From positions 4,452,501 to 4,516,500 of the forward strand of contig JABELC010000001.1 of NCBI GenBank assembly GCA_028455995.1: DNA of 64,000 nucleotides. Reading direction: 5' to 3'. Positions 45,930 through 57,573 of this stretch are shown here, one piece after another. The first letter of the stretch is position 1; each line of letters opens with the position of its first letter. The notes beneath the pieces are model-generated. The model searched no databases. It was not told where the DNA came from and saw nothing but the letters and a program-made list of their open reading frames with translations. The DNA comes from Scleromitrula shiraiana (taxonomy: Eukaryota; Ascomycota; Leotiomycetes; Helotiales; Sclerotiniaceae). The position numbers and the translations under genes were made by a program.

Positions 45930-46606
45930 TTTGTTGATATAGGTGGAGTGTAATTAGATAAGGTAATTAGCTTGATTAAATGTGGAAAGTTCGTTGAAAC
46001 TTGTAGTAGAGAGCTGGTGAAGAATAGAGATATAGATATAGATATTGTATTGATTATTTGAAAAAGAAGAATGGAATGATGAATACTTCATTTCCAGTTT
46101 CTAGTTGCTATATTTATACCTTTACAATTATCTTTTCTCCCCTTGACTATGTTCTTCCTAACAAGTATATTTGTAGAGAGCGCCAGGTATGAATCATTTG
46201 TCCATAACGACTAAACAAACACAGCATGCCAATAGCGATGGAGGATTGAAACCAAGACTTTCATAGCAGGGTAATATTGTATCATTCAACTTGTAGATCG
46301 AATAGATACGATCTCGAAAGGAAAGGAAAATAATCGCTAGCCCCTTTGCACTATAATAGGTATGGTACATTGTATGTGTAGCGGCTGCGTCTACTTATAC
46401 GCGCGCAAATACTCCCAGTTCATATCATATGAGAGTCCTCGGAATATGAAACACCACCAAGCAACTAAGCGCTGATGTTCAAGCTTAAAGTTTAAACTCC
46501 GTACGTCATTGCTATATTAGACTAGATTCAGTGGTCGTTGCAGTGGCCGTTCTAAAATAAAGTTGGTAATGTTGGGGTTGAATGACTAAGGGATTATTCT
46601 GGACTC
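45930..46606. other. Intergenic region
   Basis: Promoter side of the small secreted protein gene, followed by unremarkable sequence up to the MITE. No gene seen. Confidence 0.5.
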
Positions 46607-47062
46607 GATCTGGTCCGCCCCATTCGGCAATAACTCCCATTTACAAATGGGAGCTCCTATTGATAAATCGGACTACCCCATTGGTCAATCGGACCTTATT
46701 GCCGAATGGGGCATCCCATTGGTCAATCGGCTCAAAATTAAATTTTTTGATTGGAATGGAATTTATTTATAGTGATATAGAGAGGTAAAGGGATTAAAAA
46801 TATTAGAGTTAAAAGAGTTAAAAAACAATTAAAATAATACTAATAATTTTTATTTTTATTTTTTTATTATTAATTATTTTATTAACAAATAAAGTTTAAT
46901 TTAGAATAAATTTTTTTTAAAAAAATATATCTTCAAAATTATTTAATTAGTAAATCGGCCGATTGACTAATGGGATGCCCCATTCGGCAATAAGGTCCGA
47001 TTGACCAATGGGGTAGTCCGATTTACAAATGGGGCTTATTGCCGAATGGGGCGGACCAGATC
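46607..47062. mobile_element. Fold-back MITE with 100-120 bp inverted repeats
   Basis: The left arm 46611-46731 and right arm 46958-47058 are inverted copies of each other, starting TGGTCCGCCCCATTCGGCAA. The left arm carries about 20 extra bases near 46645-46665. GATC flanks both ends (46607-46610 and 47059-47062) and could be a 4-bp target duplication, but since GATC is its own complement it could equally be the outermost part of the repeat. The arms themselves are built of recurring words (CCCATTCGGCAATAA, CCCATTGGTCAATCGG). The core of about 225 bp is AT-rich and non-coding, so the element is non-autonomous. Confidence 0.85.
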
Positions 47063-47596
47063 TTTGATTTTGTACTTTGATCTACGTAAAAAAAACCTAT
47101 GAATATTGTTCTTACAAATAATGCTCAACTGTGGGCAATACATGTTTGTATAAGAAGAGCAGTGTATGAATCAGAATGTGTTCTCGAGCCAAAAGTACAA
47201 GATTGTAGGCAAGCAATCGTAGATATTGAATCAGCTGTGGAATAAAACTTTTGGAGGAAACAGCAGTAAGGAGCTGCAAACAAGACGAGTCACTCGAACT
47301 CAGCTTAACATCTGCACTTGCTTCAAACATTTACCCACAAGGTCACCAAAATGATCAATATAAAAAAACATGAATCAATCCACATCGCGGCGAGGAAGAA
47401 AAGAAACAACTCGCCGCCCCACATCTAGCGCAAGGCTGATGGCTTTGTCATCTTTCCCCCCCTCCGCATCTCCAGAACCCCTCCAAATATGCGCCATGTC
47501 ATTCTACCCACCACATTTCCATCCTCTCTTTCTTCTTCCCTCTCCTCCTCCTTCTTCCCTTTCCGACCCATCCGAATCATAAAAAGATCACTCACC
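47063..47596. other. 5' flank of the serine hydrolase gene
   Basis: No gene recognised. The open frames at 47370-47582 and 47425-47697 overlap the leader and first exon of the hydrolase in other frames and look spurious. A pyrimidine-rich tract directly precedes the start, as is common in fungal promoters. Confidence 0.5.
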
Positions 47597-48531
47597 ATGT
47601 CAACAAGCACAGCCCCCAGCAATGGCACATCAATACCCTCCTCCACATCCTCTCCCCGAAAACTAAAGATCCTCATGCTCCACGGTACATACCTCATTCA
47701 ATTGCCTCCTCTCTCCCAATAACTAACCAATTCTCACCCCCTCAAATAGGCTACACCCAATCCGGCCCAACCTTCAACTCCAAAACCAAAGCTCTAACCA
47801 AACTCCTCACCAAGCAATTCCCTCCAACCCACCCCCTCTACCCCGGCGGCCCCCAACTAATCTACCCCACCGCGCCGATCGTCCTACTGCCCGCCGACAT
47901 CCCCGGCTTTACCTACAATTCCGAGCCCGACCCTAACCCCGAAGCCTACGGCTGGTGGAAGCGCGAAACCGGCGGCTTGCGCTACGTCGGTCTGGAAAGC
48001 GGTCTCCAAACCATTGCAGACAGTATAAAATCCGCCGGCGGAATCGACGGCGTGATTGGATTTTCCCAGGGTGCATGTGCGGCGTCGTTCGTAGCATCGT
48101 TGTTGGAGCAGAATCGAGAGAGTGCGTTTGCGTTGCAGAGGGTTAAGAATCCCACAGAGGCGATTTCGTATCCGGAGAGTTTTAGTCGGTTGAAGGCGGA
48201 GATTGGACAGGGACCGTTGAAGTTTGCGGTGATTTATTCGGGTTTTTTTGCGCCGTTTGAGGGGTATAGGGCTTTTTATGAGCCGAAGATTAGGACGAGG
48301 ATGTTGCATGTTATTGGGAGTTTGGATAGTGTGGTGGAGGAGGAGAGGAGTGCGAAGTTGGTGGAGGCAGGGGAGAAGGGGAGTTCGGAGGTTTGCTATC
48401 ATCCTGGAGGACATTTCGTGCCGATGGGAAAGGAGTATGGGAATGTGGCGGTGGGGTTTATCCTAAAGTGCTTGGAGGAGGGAAGGGGGAAGAAAGAGGA
48501 GAGTGTGGAAGATATGAATGTTCCTTTTTAG
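47597..48531 (+). CDS. FSH1-family serine hydrolase (alpha/beta fold)
   Basis: Cytosolic esterase-like alpha/beta hydrolase of the FSH1/DUF341 family (related to yeast Fsh1-3 and human OVCA2). Exons 47597-47684 and 47750-48531 give 289 aa; the 65-nt intron splits the conserved MLHGYTQSG block. The catalytic triad can be placed as Ser135 in GFSQG, Asp222 in GSLDSVV and His251 in PGGHFVP. YSGFFAP is another family block. Length is slightly above the yeast members because of a Ser-rich 23-residue N-terminus. The second half changes markedly in codon choice, towards G-rich third positions after about 48060. The gene is convergent with RPN5, with only 136 bp between the stops. Physiological substrate unknown. 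Confidence 0.9.
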
Positions 48532-48667
48532 ACGGAGTATATAATTCGGGGATAGAGTCACGGATATATAGATAGGAAGGATAGACTGGGAGCATAAAGT
48601 GTTCATGTCATTTAGACTCTAGACTAATAGTACAGAGCGGTATCATTATGATTGAATAGAAAAATCA

Positions 48668-50296
48668 TCAAGCCTTGACTTTTCCGGTCTTTGACTCTTT
48701 TGGTTGAATCCTAGCCATCATTTCCTCCTTAGTGATCAAATGATCAATTCTCTCCAAGAGCCCCAACAAACTCTTCATATTACCACTCCATTCGTTCAAC
48801 ACATCATCAGCATCTCTTGGCTTAGCAAAGTTAACAATGCGAGCAGGTCTATCGATCTTAGCATAAACTGTCTTTGCAGTGACCAGTTCACTAATATATT
48901 TCTCTGTCTCATCTTCAGTTAAGTCGAGGAGTTGAGTCAACCGAGGCATTTGAATTCGAGTGTAGTATTTGGCAACCACACGAACATTATGCTCGATGAC
49001 ACGTTTTCTCAGATCTTCCCAGCGTTTGTTTGCCTTGGCATCACCAAAATTCCCCGATGTGGCTTCGAAAACATCGGTGCTGCAGAGGTGTGGTCCAAAA
49101 TTTTTGGAAACTTCTGGCCATCGCATAAGTTCGGGAACGGTGAAAAGCTTGAGGAGCTGTGCATCAAGTGGTACTTGGCTGTTGCGAGTATCTTTGTGTA
49201 CACGATGGAGGAGATCGGATTGTTCGTTATCGTAAGGAGCAAGGATGACATAGTAGATGATTCTTTGAAGGACCTGAATAAATTAGCTTAGCCTTGAAGT
49301 GAAACATGCTTATGAAACTTACAGAATGTAGTTTCTCGGGATCCTCCTCGACAGCCTCTGTATCTAGAACTTGTCTGTAATGCTTGCAGGCATCAAGATA
49401 TTTGTCATCGTGTTTCGCCAATGTGATTTGTTGCTCATAGTATTGTAACTTGAGGTCGGTAACATCGTCCTCCTTTGGTTCTGGAACATCTTCGCCCTTC
49501 TTTCTTCTCTTTTCACGATCCTCCGCCTCTTTCGCCAGCTGTTCATCGGTCTTCTTCGGCTTTCTTGATAGATATTTCGTACTGATCTTTCGACTCAGAA
49601 TACCCGCTTGCGTCCAGTCCTTGCTCTCTATACATAATGCAACTTGTGCCAAAATAAATTCTGTCTTCTCCCTCCTTTCCATAGACCCAAAGGTCTCCAC
49701 CTGTAACTCGCACAAAATATCTGTTGCAGACTTGAGATCACCCTGTTGTTTTTTGATGTCGGAGAGAATCTTAGTAACACGAGCTCGTTCGACTTCGACA
49801 AAAATCTTCCCCTCCGTCACTGTTCTTAATGTTTCGATTACTGTAAGCTTCGTCTCCAGGTTTGGTGTAGAATCCAGGAATCCCATAACCACCTGTACCA
49901 TTTTTGTTGTTGCTTGTTTGAGTTGACCATGTTTCTTCGATAATAACAGAACTTGTTCATTCAATAAACTCCAATCGCCAGCATTTTTGCAGATAGTAAC
50001 GATCCCAACTAAAACTCGAGATGTTGATGCAAGATCCGAAGCCTATGGGCAATGTAAGTGAAATGCGCCGGTTTGGGGGATGACTTTAAGCTGACCTGTC
50101 TTGTTTGTTTCTCCAACACGGTAAGTTTTTCAATAGCACCTTGCACATTTTTCTGATGGTTACATGTCAGTTTAATCGCAGATCTTCCTGATGCCAATTA
50201 ACAAATTACCTCTGCTAGCTGCTCAGCTTCTGGAAGCTGTTTGTCAACCTCTTTAGAGAAGTCCTTGTCAGGTTTAAGAACTTGTCCGTCCGACAT
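48668..50296 (-). CDS. RPN5: 26S proteasome regulatory subunit RPN5 (PSMD12)
   Basis: Non-ATPase lid subunit of the 19S regulatory particle. Exons on the minus strand 50296-50210, 50152-50096, 50042-49323 and 49273-48668 give 489 aa. The introns are 57, 53 and 49 nt and all in phase 0. The start MSDGQVLKPDKDFSKEVDKQ is in good agreement with fungal Rpn5. Family blocks include KNVQGAIEKLTVLEKQTRQASD, SLLNEQVLLLSKKHGQLKQA and VLQRIIYYVILAPYDNEQSD. The C-terminal PCI domain is at about 330-455, with LTEDETEKYISELV and VYAKIDRPARIVNF, and is followed by a helical tail. A Lys/Glu-rich insert lies around residues 210-240. All expected parts are present. Confidence 0.95.
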
Positions 50297-51268
50297 TGTG
50301 GCAAGTAATTAGATATAAGAAATCTTTTGAGAATGGGTATCAAGTAAAATTAACAGATACAAGAACGATGGGAATGCCTGATTTTATTGCAGAGGTTGAT
50401 GAATTGTTTGTTTGAGATGGAAGGTTGTAGTTTTAGAGGCTCTAGGTTGTCACATTTGACGCGGCGGCGGGAACACCCATTCGAAAGCTTAATTGCGTAG
50501 TTGATAATTTCGGCAACCGTACACCAGGAAACATCCCGCATTTAAGCTCTCGCAAAGCCACACTGGAGCCACATTAGTAGAGACTTCGTTCACCACATAT
50601 CACTTATAGAAATATATTGCACAAGGTTTACTATAACGTACGAATGTTTTAGCCACTTTCTCTTTTGATTCATGAGAACGAGAAGAAGATATTTTGAAGA
50701 GCATGTTGATCTGAACGAGGATAACTATCTTATCAACGGAAACTCTCCCGATTGTCCTGTCAGAGCAAATCTAGTTTCTAGTTTGTATATTGGCTTGATC
50801 TCTCTTGGTGCTATACGTAGAATGCAAATCTGAAATCTAAGCAATGGTTAGTATTGAAGCTGAAATTGCTACTTTGGGCGATTTGGTGGCAGCGAAGTGC
50901 TGTCAAGACATTGATAGTCTTTGCATTGATAGGATGTGCTAACTTATTGGTACCTTTTACATTGAGCAATCCGGATATCGAACCATATTCGTTCAACACT
51001 AAAAGATGGAGATTTCATATCGTGTAGATTGTTCTTGAACAGCTACAATATTTGAGTATGCAATCAAGATATAGACAATCAAAACTAGATTAAGATCATC
51101 CATAAGCTCGGGATGACAGACATATTCGGCTCAAAACTTGATATGTACTCACTGCTGTTTGCCATTATATATCTGATACGAGATAGCATACATACATGTT
51201 ACCAAGATATCATTAGTACACCAAAGTCCATAGCCCTAGCCCACACAACCCCCAAATCCCATACCGCC
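50297..51268. other. Intergenic region
   Basis: Contains the RPN5 promoter and 3' flank of the next minus-strand gene. No other gene recognised. Confidence 0.5.
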
Positions 51269-52777
51269 TCAATTCATCGTAGTGATGGACCTCGAAGAAC
51301 TACCACACCTTCTCCCACAGGCACATTCCACATATCCATATCCGAAATTTCTCAGGCTACCATGCAAGTCGATTAGATTTGTCCAGTGTACAGTGGGGAT
51401 GATCCAGTCCTTCATATCTCCATCTTTATTAATTATGTTTCCCACCTTTTCTTGTTGTTCATCATCATCTTCTTCTTCTTCTTTTTCTTCTTCTTCTTCT
51501 TCTTCTCTCGCCAGCTCCTCCAACTCCTTAAGTTCCTCACGTGTATAAAATGAATCACCATGCCAGTGATTTGCATCACAATTAATATTCGTGCATTGGC
51601 AGAAACAGGCTGCACATTCCCTTTGCCCACATCCTTCGCCGTTGCACCAGGGAAACTCTTGTTTGTTTTCCGACGAGGCAAGTTGAGAGGGTGAATCAAT
51701 ATCAGAGTGATCTTTCTCTCCGCTTTCGCTATTTGTTGTCATAGCTTCATCCTCGTCATCTCCGTCATCCTCATACCAATCGTCCGTAGACATTATTGTA
51801 TCTTCCATATCACCACAGTAATCTGAGTCCTGATTCCCAGCACCCATCGCGTCATCATACCCATCAGAATTCATCTCCAGCTCATCCATAGAAGTAAATG
51901 TAGTCTCTCTTGTCCTCCTATCCGCCTCACTCCCGCTCTTTTTATTCATGCAATCGTCCATCAGCATCCTTAACACCTTCGATCTGTCATATATTGAAAC
52001 TCCCTTCTTCGTAAGTCTACGCCCTCGTCCGAATCCTGCCTCCGACCTCATCCGATTGATTGCCCCTATCATGATCAAAGCTTTCCCATCCCTCTGATAA
52101 CAATTTAGATCCTTTAGCGAAAAACAAATACTTTTACAAAACGAAAAACCAAAATCATGACGATAAAGGCATAGTTTTGAAAAGGGCATTGCATTCATTG
52201 TATCTCGGATGGCAAGTAATTTTGCTAAACCTTTGCTGTCTTCCACAAAGTCTTCGAGCATTATTTGATGGTTGATTGAGTTGTCGAGTAGTGTGAAGAT
52301 GTTATGTACCTTTTTGACATGAGTAAAAAGTAAATCGTAATCGGTCTGCTTGCATAGACGGGGTGCTATGGTTTGTGGTTTGCTGGCTGGAAATTATATT
52401 GGTTAGTTATATTTTCTTTTGAGTGATTGAGAAATTTTGACAAAGGGGGGTTAATACCGTCAATAGAATATTCTCTGAGTTTTGTAAGATTTATTACATC
52501 AGGTTCCAGATTTGAATCACTTTCTCTTGGTTCTGATGTTTCTTTTCCTTTATCTTCAATCATTCCATCCAGTCTACGATCGAGTAGCTATACGTTAGTG
52601 GGGCTGAAAACAATGGAAAGCAATATCGACTCACGTTCTGGCTTTACCTGGTTCAGGTGATGGCTCTCGGTCTACTTGTTCTACTTCCATCTTTCCTCGC
52701 GCCGCAACGGTCTGTTTTGTCGCATCAGACAGTTCATTCAGTTCTCTAACGTTTTTCGATATTAGCATGTTATACAT
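51269..52777 (-). CDS. Hypothetical acidic, cysteine-rich protein
   Basis: Family not recognised. Exons on the minus strand 52777-52635, 52573-52458 and 52386-51269 join in frame (introns of 61 and 71 nt, branch sites CACTAAC and AACTAACC) to give 458 aa from the ATG at 52777; an internal ATG lies at 52768. Residues about 105-215 form a folded-looking segment (DYDLLFTHVKKVHNIFTLLD...LAKLLAIRDTMNAMPFSKLC). An acidic, probably disordered region follows, then a Cys cluster CNGEGCGQRECAACFCQCTN with a nearby His (NHWHG), suggestive of metal binding, a Glu/Asp coiled-coil-like run and the tail VECACGRRCGSSS. The gene may extend upstream. A splice from TCTCTG at 52881 to 52786 would add another Cys/His segment (CVCICNYDHFAWIEC), but that frame meets TAG just before 52950. 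The start is therefore uncertain. Confidence 0.6.
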
Positions 52778-54359
52778 CCATTTCCGCTGACCTGGAAACT
52801 TAAGTGGATTACATGCATGCTGTGATGGTTCTTTACCCTGATTCCCACATCTAAATAATCCAAATCCTCAACTTCCTCACCAGAGAACATTCAATCCAAG
52901 CAAAATGATCATAGTTGCAAATACAAACGCAGGTATTCCCAAGATACTAGTACTCAAGACAGCGTGACCCTGATCCCTGAATAGCTTGGACAATAAACAG
53001 AATACCCAGATATAAGTCGAACTCCGGTAAAAGATTCGAGATTCAAGATAGATACTTCGAAATCAGACGACATGTAAAAGGTATGCATGAAAGCAAACAC
53101 TTGTCAAGTATTTCAGGTAAAACACGCCAAAACAGAAACAAACGTACTTGCATAACAAACGGATCGATGCATTGACTAATCTCTGCCCAACAAATTTACC
53201 GAGTGTAGGTATATATCTAGGTAGATATTCGAACCTCTAGGTTCTTTCATACTTATGTAGCTATCTAAATATTTCTCTCAAAGCTTCTCCTAGTTCCCGA
53301 CATTCTTCTAAGTTCAAATCAATCCAAGGATAATATATCCACATATTCCTTCATCTTTAGATATCTCCGTTCCTTATTCAACATATCAATGTTGATACAA
53401 TATATATCTTGAAGTACCTATCTTGAGATCTAATCGTGGTTACACTAATTTCATGTCGTGTAACATCTTTGATCCCCAAGAATCTTTCAAGGATCTTTGT
53501 CATACCATCTATCAAACGGTATGTCTCAAATCAATCCCATAGATTATTGACATCTTCATCTTATCATATGCGCAAGAATCTAAACCCAGGAACAAGTGTT
53601 GATTGATATGACTACTCCCCATCGCCGTCAAGTGGACCCTAAAGCGTTGCAAGTTTATGATACTTATCCAAAACATAGCCACAATGAAGAGTAGTTTTCA
53701 CGCACATATACGGCAGGTCAATGGGGCAAGTTACCAACTTCTGCATCGAACCTAGGAAGTTTGTTTTCGGATCATCATGTTAGGGTATCAATCACGAAAT
53801 ACCAACAATTCGAATATATAACCATACAACAAAGCTTTGGTATCGAGATTCTGAGATGATGATGTAGAGTGATATACCGTAATATAAAAATGATTGAATC
53901 ACGGGACGAAAGGATTTTCGTTGATGAGGTACAATATATACGTAAATAGATAACCCACCTAGAAGTACCGATTTATTAATCGCATTACATCATGGCCATG
54001 ATGTGCGGGGATAGAAACCCCCTGCTAGAAGTACGACACCCAGAAATTTACCCTAAGCAAAAGTGGAAGTTGCATAAACATAACCTCCAGGGCTCCCATC
54101 GAAACTATTATATCAGTTACAATCACATCTTTTTGCTATTGGATTTCAATAAATATACCATTGTAAATTTGCTATCCATATTCATATCTATACCCGTAGT
54201 TATATTCTTCCTCATACTTGGGTTTCGAATAAGTGACAATTGTTTAATTGGATCCGAACTAATAATAGATAGATTGGTGGTGCATTTGATCTCGAGATAC
54301 AATCTACTTGAGGTATCTATGTAGCAGTGTTACCTGCTGCAGTGAGGAAGACTAGTGGC
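52778..54359. other. Intergenic region, with a possible extra exon near 52881-52950
   Basis: Near its left edge is the Cys/His-rich open segment described with the preceding gene. The remainder is AT-rich with short TATATCTAGGTAGATA-like words and shows no supportable gene. Confidence 0.45.
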
Positions 54360-56722
54360 ATGGACTGTCGATTCTGTCATAAAGGTTTCTCAAAGGGCAA
54401 ACATTTGAGGGTAAGAATATAAATATATATACCCATTCCATTCCATTATTGCATTAACTGATGGCTATTCTTACTGCAGAGACACGAAAGAAGCCGTAAG
54501 AATATAACTCTTTCTCAATACTCGCAAGCTAATAGCAAGATGGAAAGATACTGGATCTCGACCCTTCACATGTAAAGAATGCAATTATCCCTCACCACCT
54601 TCCAGCATGATCTCCCAGTCAAGCATACCAATATTACATACGCTGGAAACAAACATTCAAGTTGAAACACCTAAAACTCATCAATGAATACCTCATGATC
54701 AAGGCGTTGGTCAATCAGCGACACAAAGTACACCTTCATCTTCAGCGGAATTCGATTTTGAGTTGATATGGCCCGATTCAGAGGATTTGTTCGAGACTGT
54801 AATATCCTCAGATTCAAACATCCAGTGGCGGCTGCCGATGGGCACATTGCCTATTACAACTCGTTCGCATCCGAATAATGCGATTTTTGGAACACCAGGG
54901 CCATTCAATGACAAGTGTTCAATTGGAGCCATTCCATTTGGAGAAAGTCACCAAGCTGTACATAATGTCAGTGAGATGGTCACTAGTCTGGTATGTTCTT
55001 TGAACACCTTGGACGGCTTGTTATTCACTGAAAATTTTAGTCATCAACAGTCACAGCTGCTGTCGAAGCTACCTCTCTCACTTCTGTCTTCTTGGATGAA
55101 TGCTTGCATATGTTTTTTGTGCGATTCATTCCTACTTTCCCAGTACTACATCGATCAACTTTTGTTTTCCGCGAGTGTACCCAGCCCTTGTTACTCAATG
55201 CCATGGCAATTGGTTCTTTGTACTTGGGCCCCAAAGATTCAGTAGCAAAAGTGAGTCTATCCAATCCCGATTATCCAATATGTCTTACTAATGGCTATTC
55301 AGGGTGAAGCATTATGGAGACTTGCGCATGTAGCTGTGGCAACTTCGGTAAGACCTTTAGTTGAATATTGTGTGTTAAATACCAACTTTCAAAAGTGGGA
55401 AACATTGATCACACATCGAGGTCCATATGACACTAGTCAAGGTGTACAACTAGTTGCTACCGCTTTACTCGCGCAGATCTATGGTGCTTTATCCAAGGTC
55501 TGCATGCATCCCCAAGTATAGACAAGACATATTACTGAATTAAGTGCAGAACCGAGTAATTCGTACCACCAGTCAAGCATTTCATGCTCTTGGCTTTTTC
55601 TGGGCTAGGCAATGCGCAATATCGGATAGTGAACCATACTCTATGGATAATCTACCTGGTCTAAATGCCTCAACTGATGAGAAAGATAGATCTTGGAAAG
55701 CTTGTGCTGCTAAAGAAATTCAGCAACGTGCGTTACTAGGTCATTATGTGTTAGATGGTCTGATTTCTCGAATGTCCGGGGAGACACCTTCAGTACGCCA
55801 TGCTGCAAATCAACTTGATTTGCCAAGCAGCGAGAAGGCATTTGAGGCTCGAACAGCAAATGAATGGCTCAATAATCTTAGATCTCAGGAGCCTATCCAA
55901 TGCTCATTCCGTAGTATCATACGGTCACTATTTGTCCAGGGCAGTCAACCTCCAGTGCCCGGATTTCACGCACTTTCCGCATTTTCATTGCGAGTTGTCT
56001 TGGAAGGTCTTCAATCTCTGGTTTCGGATTGTGATACCGAAGAGTTTACTACAATTGGTGTGCCAACAAAATTTGAGCTTCGTCAAGCTTTAACTCACGT
56101 TTATGAGGCTATCTCTACAAGTCCAAATCTATCACATTCAGAAAGGCTTGAATCATTACTTCGATGGCATACTATATGCCTTGATGCTTGTAAGGACTCA
56201 TCCCTACTCTGTAGATCTATTTGCTCTCGCTATGGTATTGTTCAACACATCTGTGGAGGAAAACATACAATCAAGCCAGAGCAGGATCTGATCAGTTGGG
56301 CCAATACACAGGAAGCACGACGAGCTCTTCTGCACGCCATAGCTATACAAGAGATAGTGGAACAATTACCGAGGGGTAGAGCCCACGTCATTCACATCCC
56401 GAATTCTTTATTCGCATCGGCTACAGTATATTGTGTCTTCTCACTCGCTGGTCATGGTGCAGTGAATGTTCCAAACATTGTTGATTGGCAAGCAGTTTTG
56501 GCAACAAATCACGATCTAGGCAGTGCTTCAGCACAACCACAATCAGAAACCCAATTATATTTGCATGATGAGCCCTCAGTTTTTAGGGCGATGGGAACAT
56601 CAAAGAATCTTCTTTATGAACTCAATTCTATGCAAAAGTTGTTCAAATGTTTATGTTCACAATGGGATATTGCATTCGATATGGAAGATGTTCTCGATCA
56701 GTGGAATGCGCTCTGTCACTAA
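54360..56722 (+). CDS. C2H2 zinc-finger / fungal-trans transcription factor, second finger apparently frameshifted
   Basis: Nuclear regulator with N-terminal C2H2 fingers and a fungal-specific transcription factor domain. Exons traced: 54360-54410, 54480-54495, 54548-54660, 54704-54990, 55041-55250, 55303-55347, 55396-55497 and 55550-56722. Finger 1 reads CRFCHKGFSKGKHLR/RHERS/HTGSRPF across two introns. Finger 2 starts TCKEC in one frame and continues FQHDLPVKHTN in another, with 17 nt between the second Cys and the Phe where 9 nt are expected. The fungal-trans part is intact and characteristic (LHMFFVRFIPTFPVLHRSTF, LWRLAHVAVATSWETLITHRGPYD, GVQLVATALLAQIYGALSKNRVIRTTSQAF, GFFWAR). It lies upstream of the monooxygenase and MFS genes, so it is a natural candidate for their regulator. 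The donor at 54661 (GTTGAA) and the start codon are uncertain. As read, the gene may not make a full protein. Confidence 0.75.
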
Positions 56723-57573
56723 AATTGGAATTTATTTGTAATGTATCGCTTGACGACATGTGGCTCTCGTTGTGTCTATTACAAGCACACATACGCTGCG
56801 TTGCATGGCTTTGAGATCTGAGCATCGTTTGAAATGAATGTCCCGATAATAACACTGGGACTCTTGAGGGATTCTAAGAGTTTTTTGGTTGTAAAATGAC
56901 TAAAGACCATTAGGGGGTGTACTAATTCATGAACTACGTTTTTGATTGTCTGATTTTTGTCTGTTGACATCACGTCAATCTACAACATTATTCAATGGAG
57001 TTCCAGTTCTTTATTTGCTCAATTAAAAGCAAGGTAGAAAGGTAGTGAGATACCGGTTTAATTAGCCGGGGTTATACGAAGGCCAGAAATGGAGGTGTAC
57101 ATGCTGGCACTATTCCGAATTAGCTCCCCACTCGCTTGGCTTCTGGTGCCCCTCACAACTAGCTTCCGGCTCACTCATTCGTGTCATGAACTCTTGTATC
57201 CCCATAAACTACAATGCATTCTTCAAAAGGAAAAATGGTCCGCACCGATGGTGCTCCGATGAATGCGAGCATCATTTATAGTAAATACCCCGCGCGAGGC
57301 TACTGTGAGAGGACGAAAGTGCCGTCAGTCTTATCCGACCTTTGAATTCGAAGTTCTGACGATATATCATCAATGGAACCTATTCAGCTTGTGTTTTCCC
57401 CAAGAGCCTATGGCGATTGCAAATTGATAAGAGAAACTTGCTGTGCAACGATACTAGTTTTCTCCAATAATCCGACGATTCATACCAACGACTACATCAT
57501 TTTCGGTTAAAATCTACCCTTGGATAATTCGAAATACTCTTGACCTCGGTGCTAGATGCTACAGTCGGGCACA
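56723..57573. promoter_or_regulatory. Intergenic region upstream of the monooxygenase
   Basis: About 0.85 kb holding the 3' flank of the regulator and the promoter of the FAD monooxygenase. I cannot assign specific operator sites. Confidence 0.4.

Noticed and set aside
53608..53694. 28-codon frame MTTPHRRQVDPKALQVYD
   Set aside because: Too short and without context to support as a gene.
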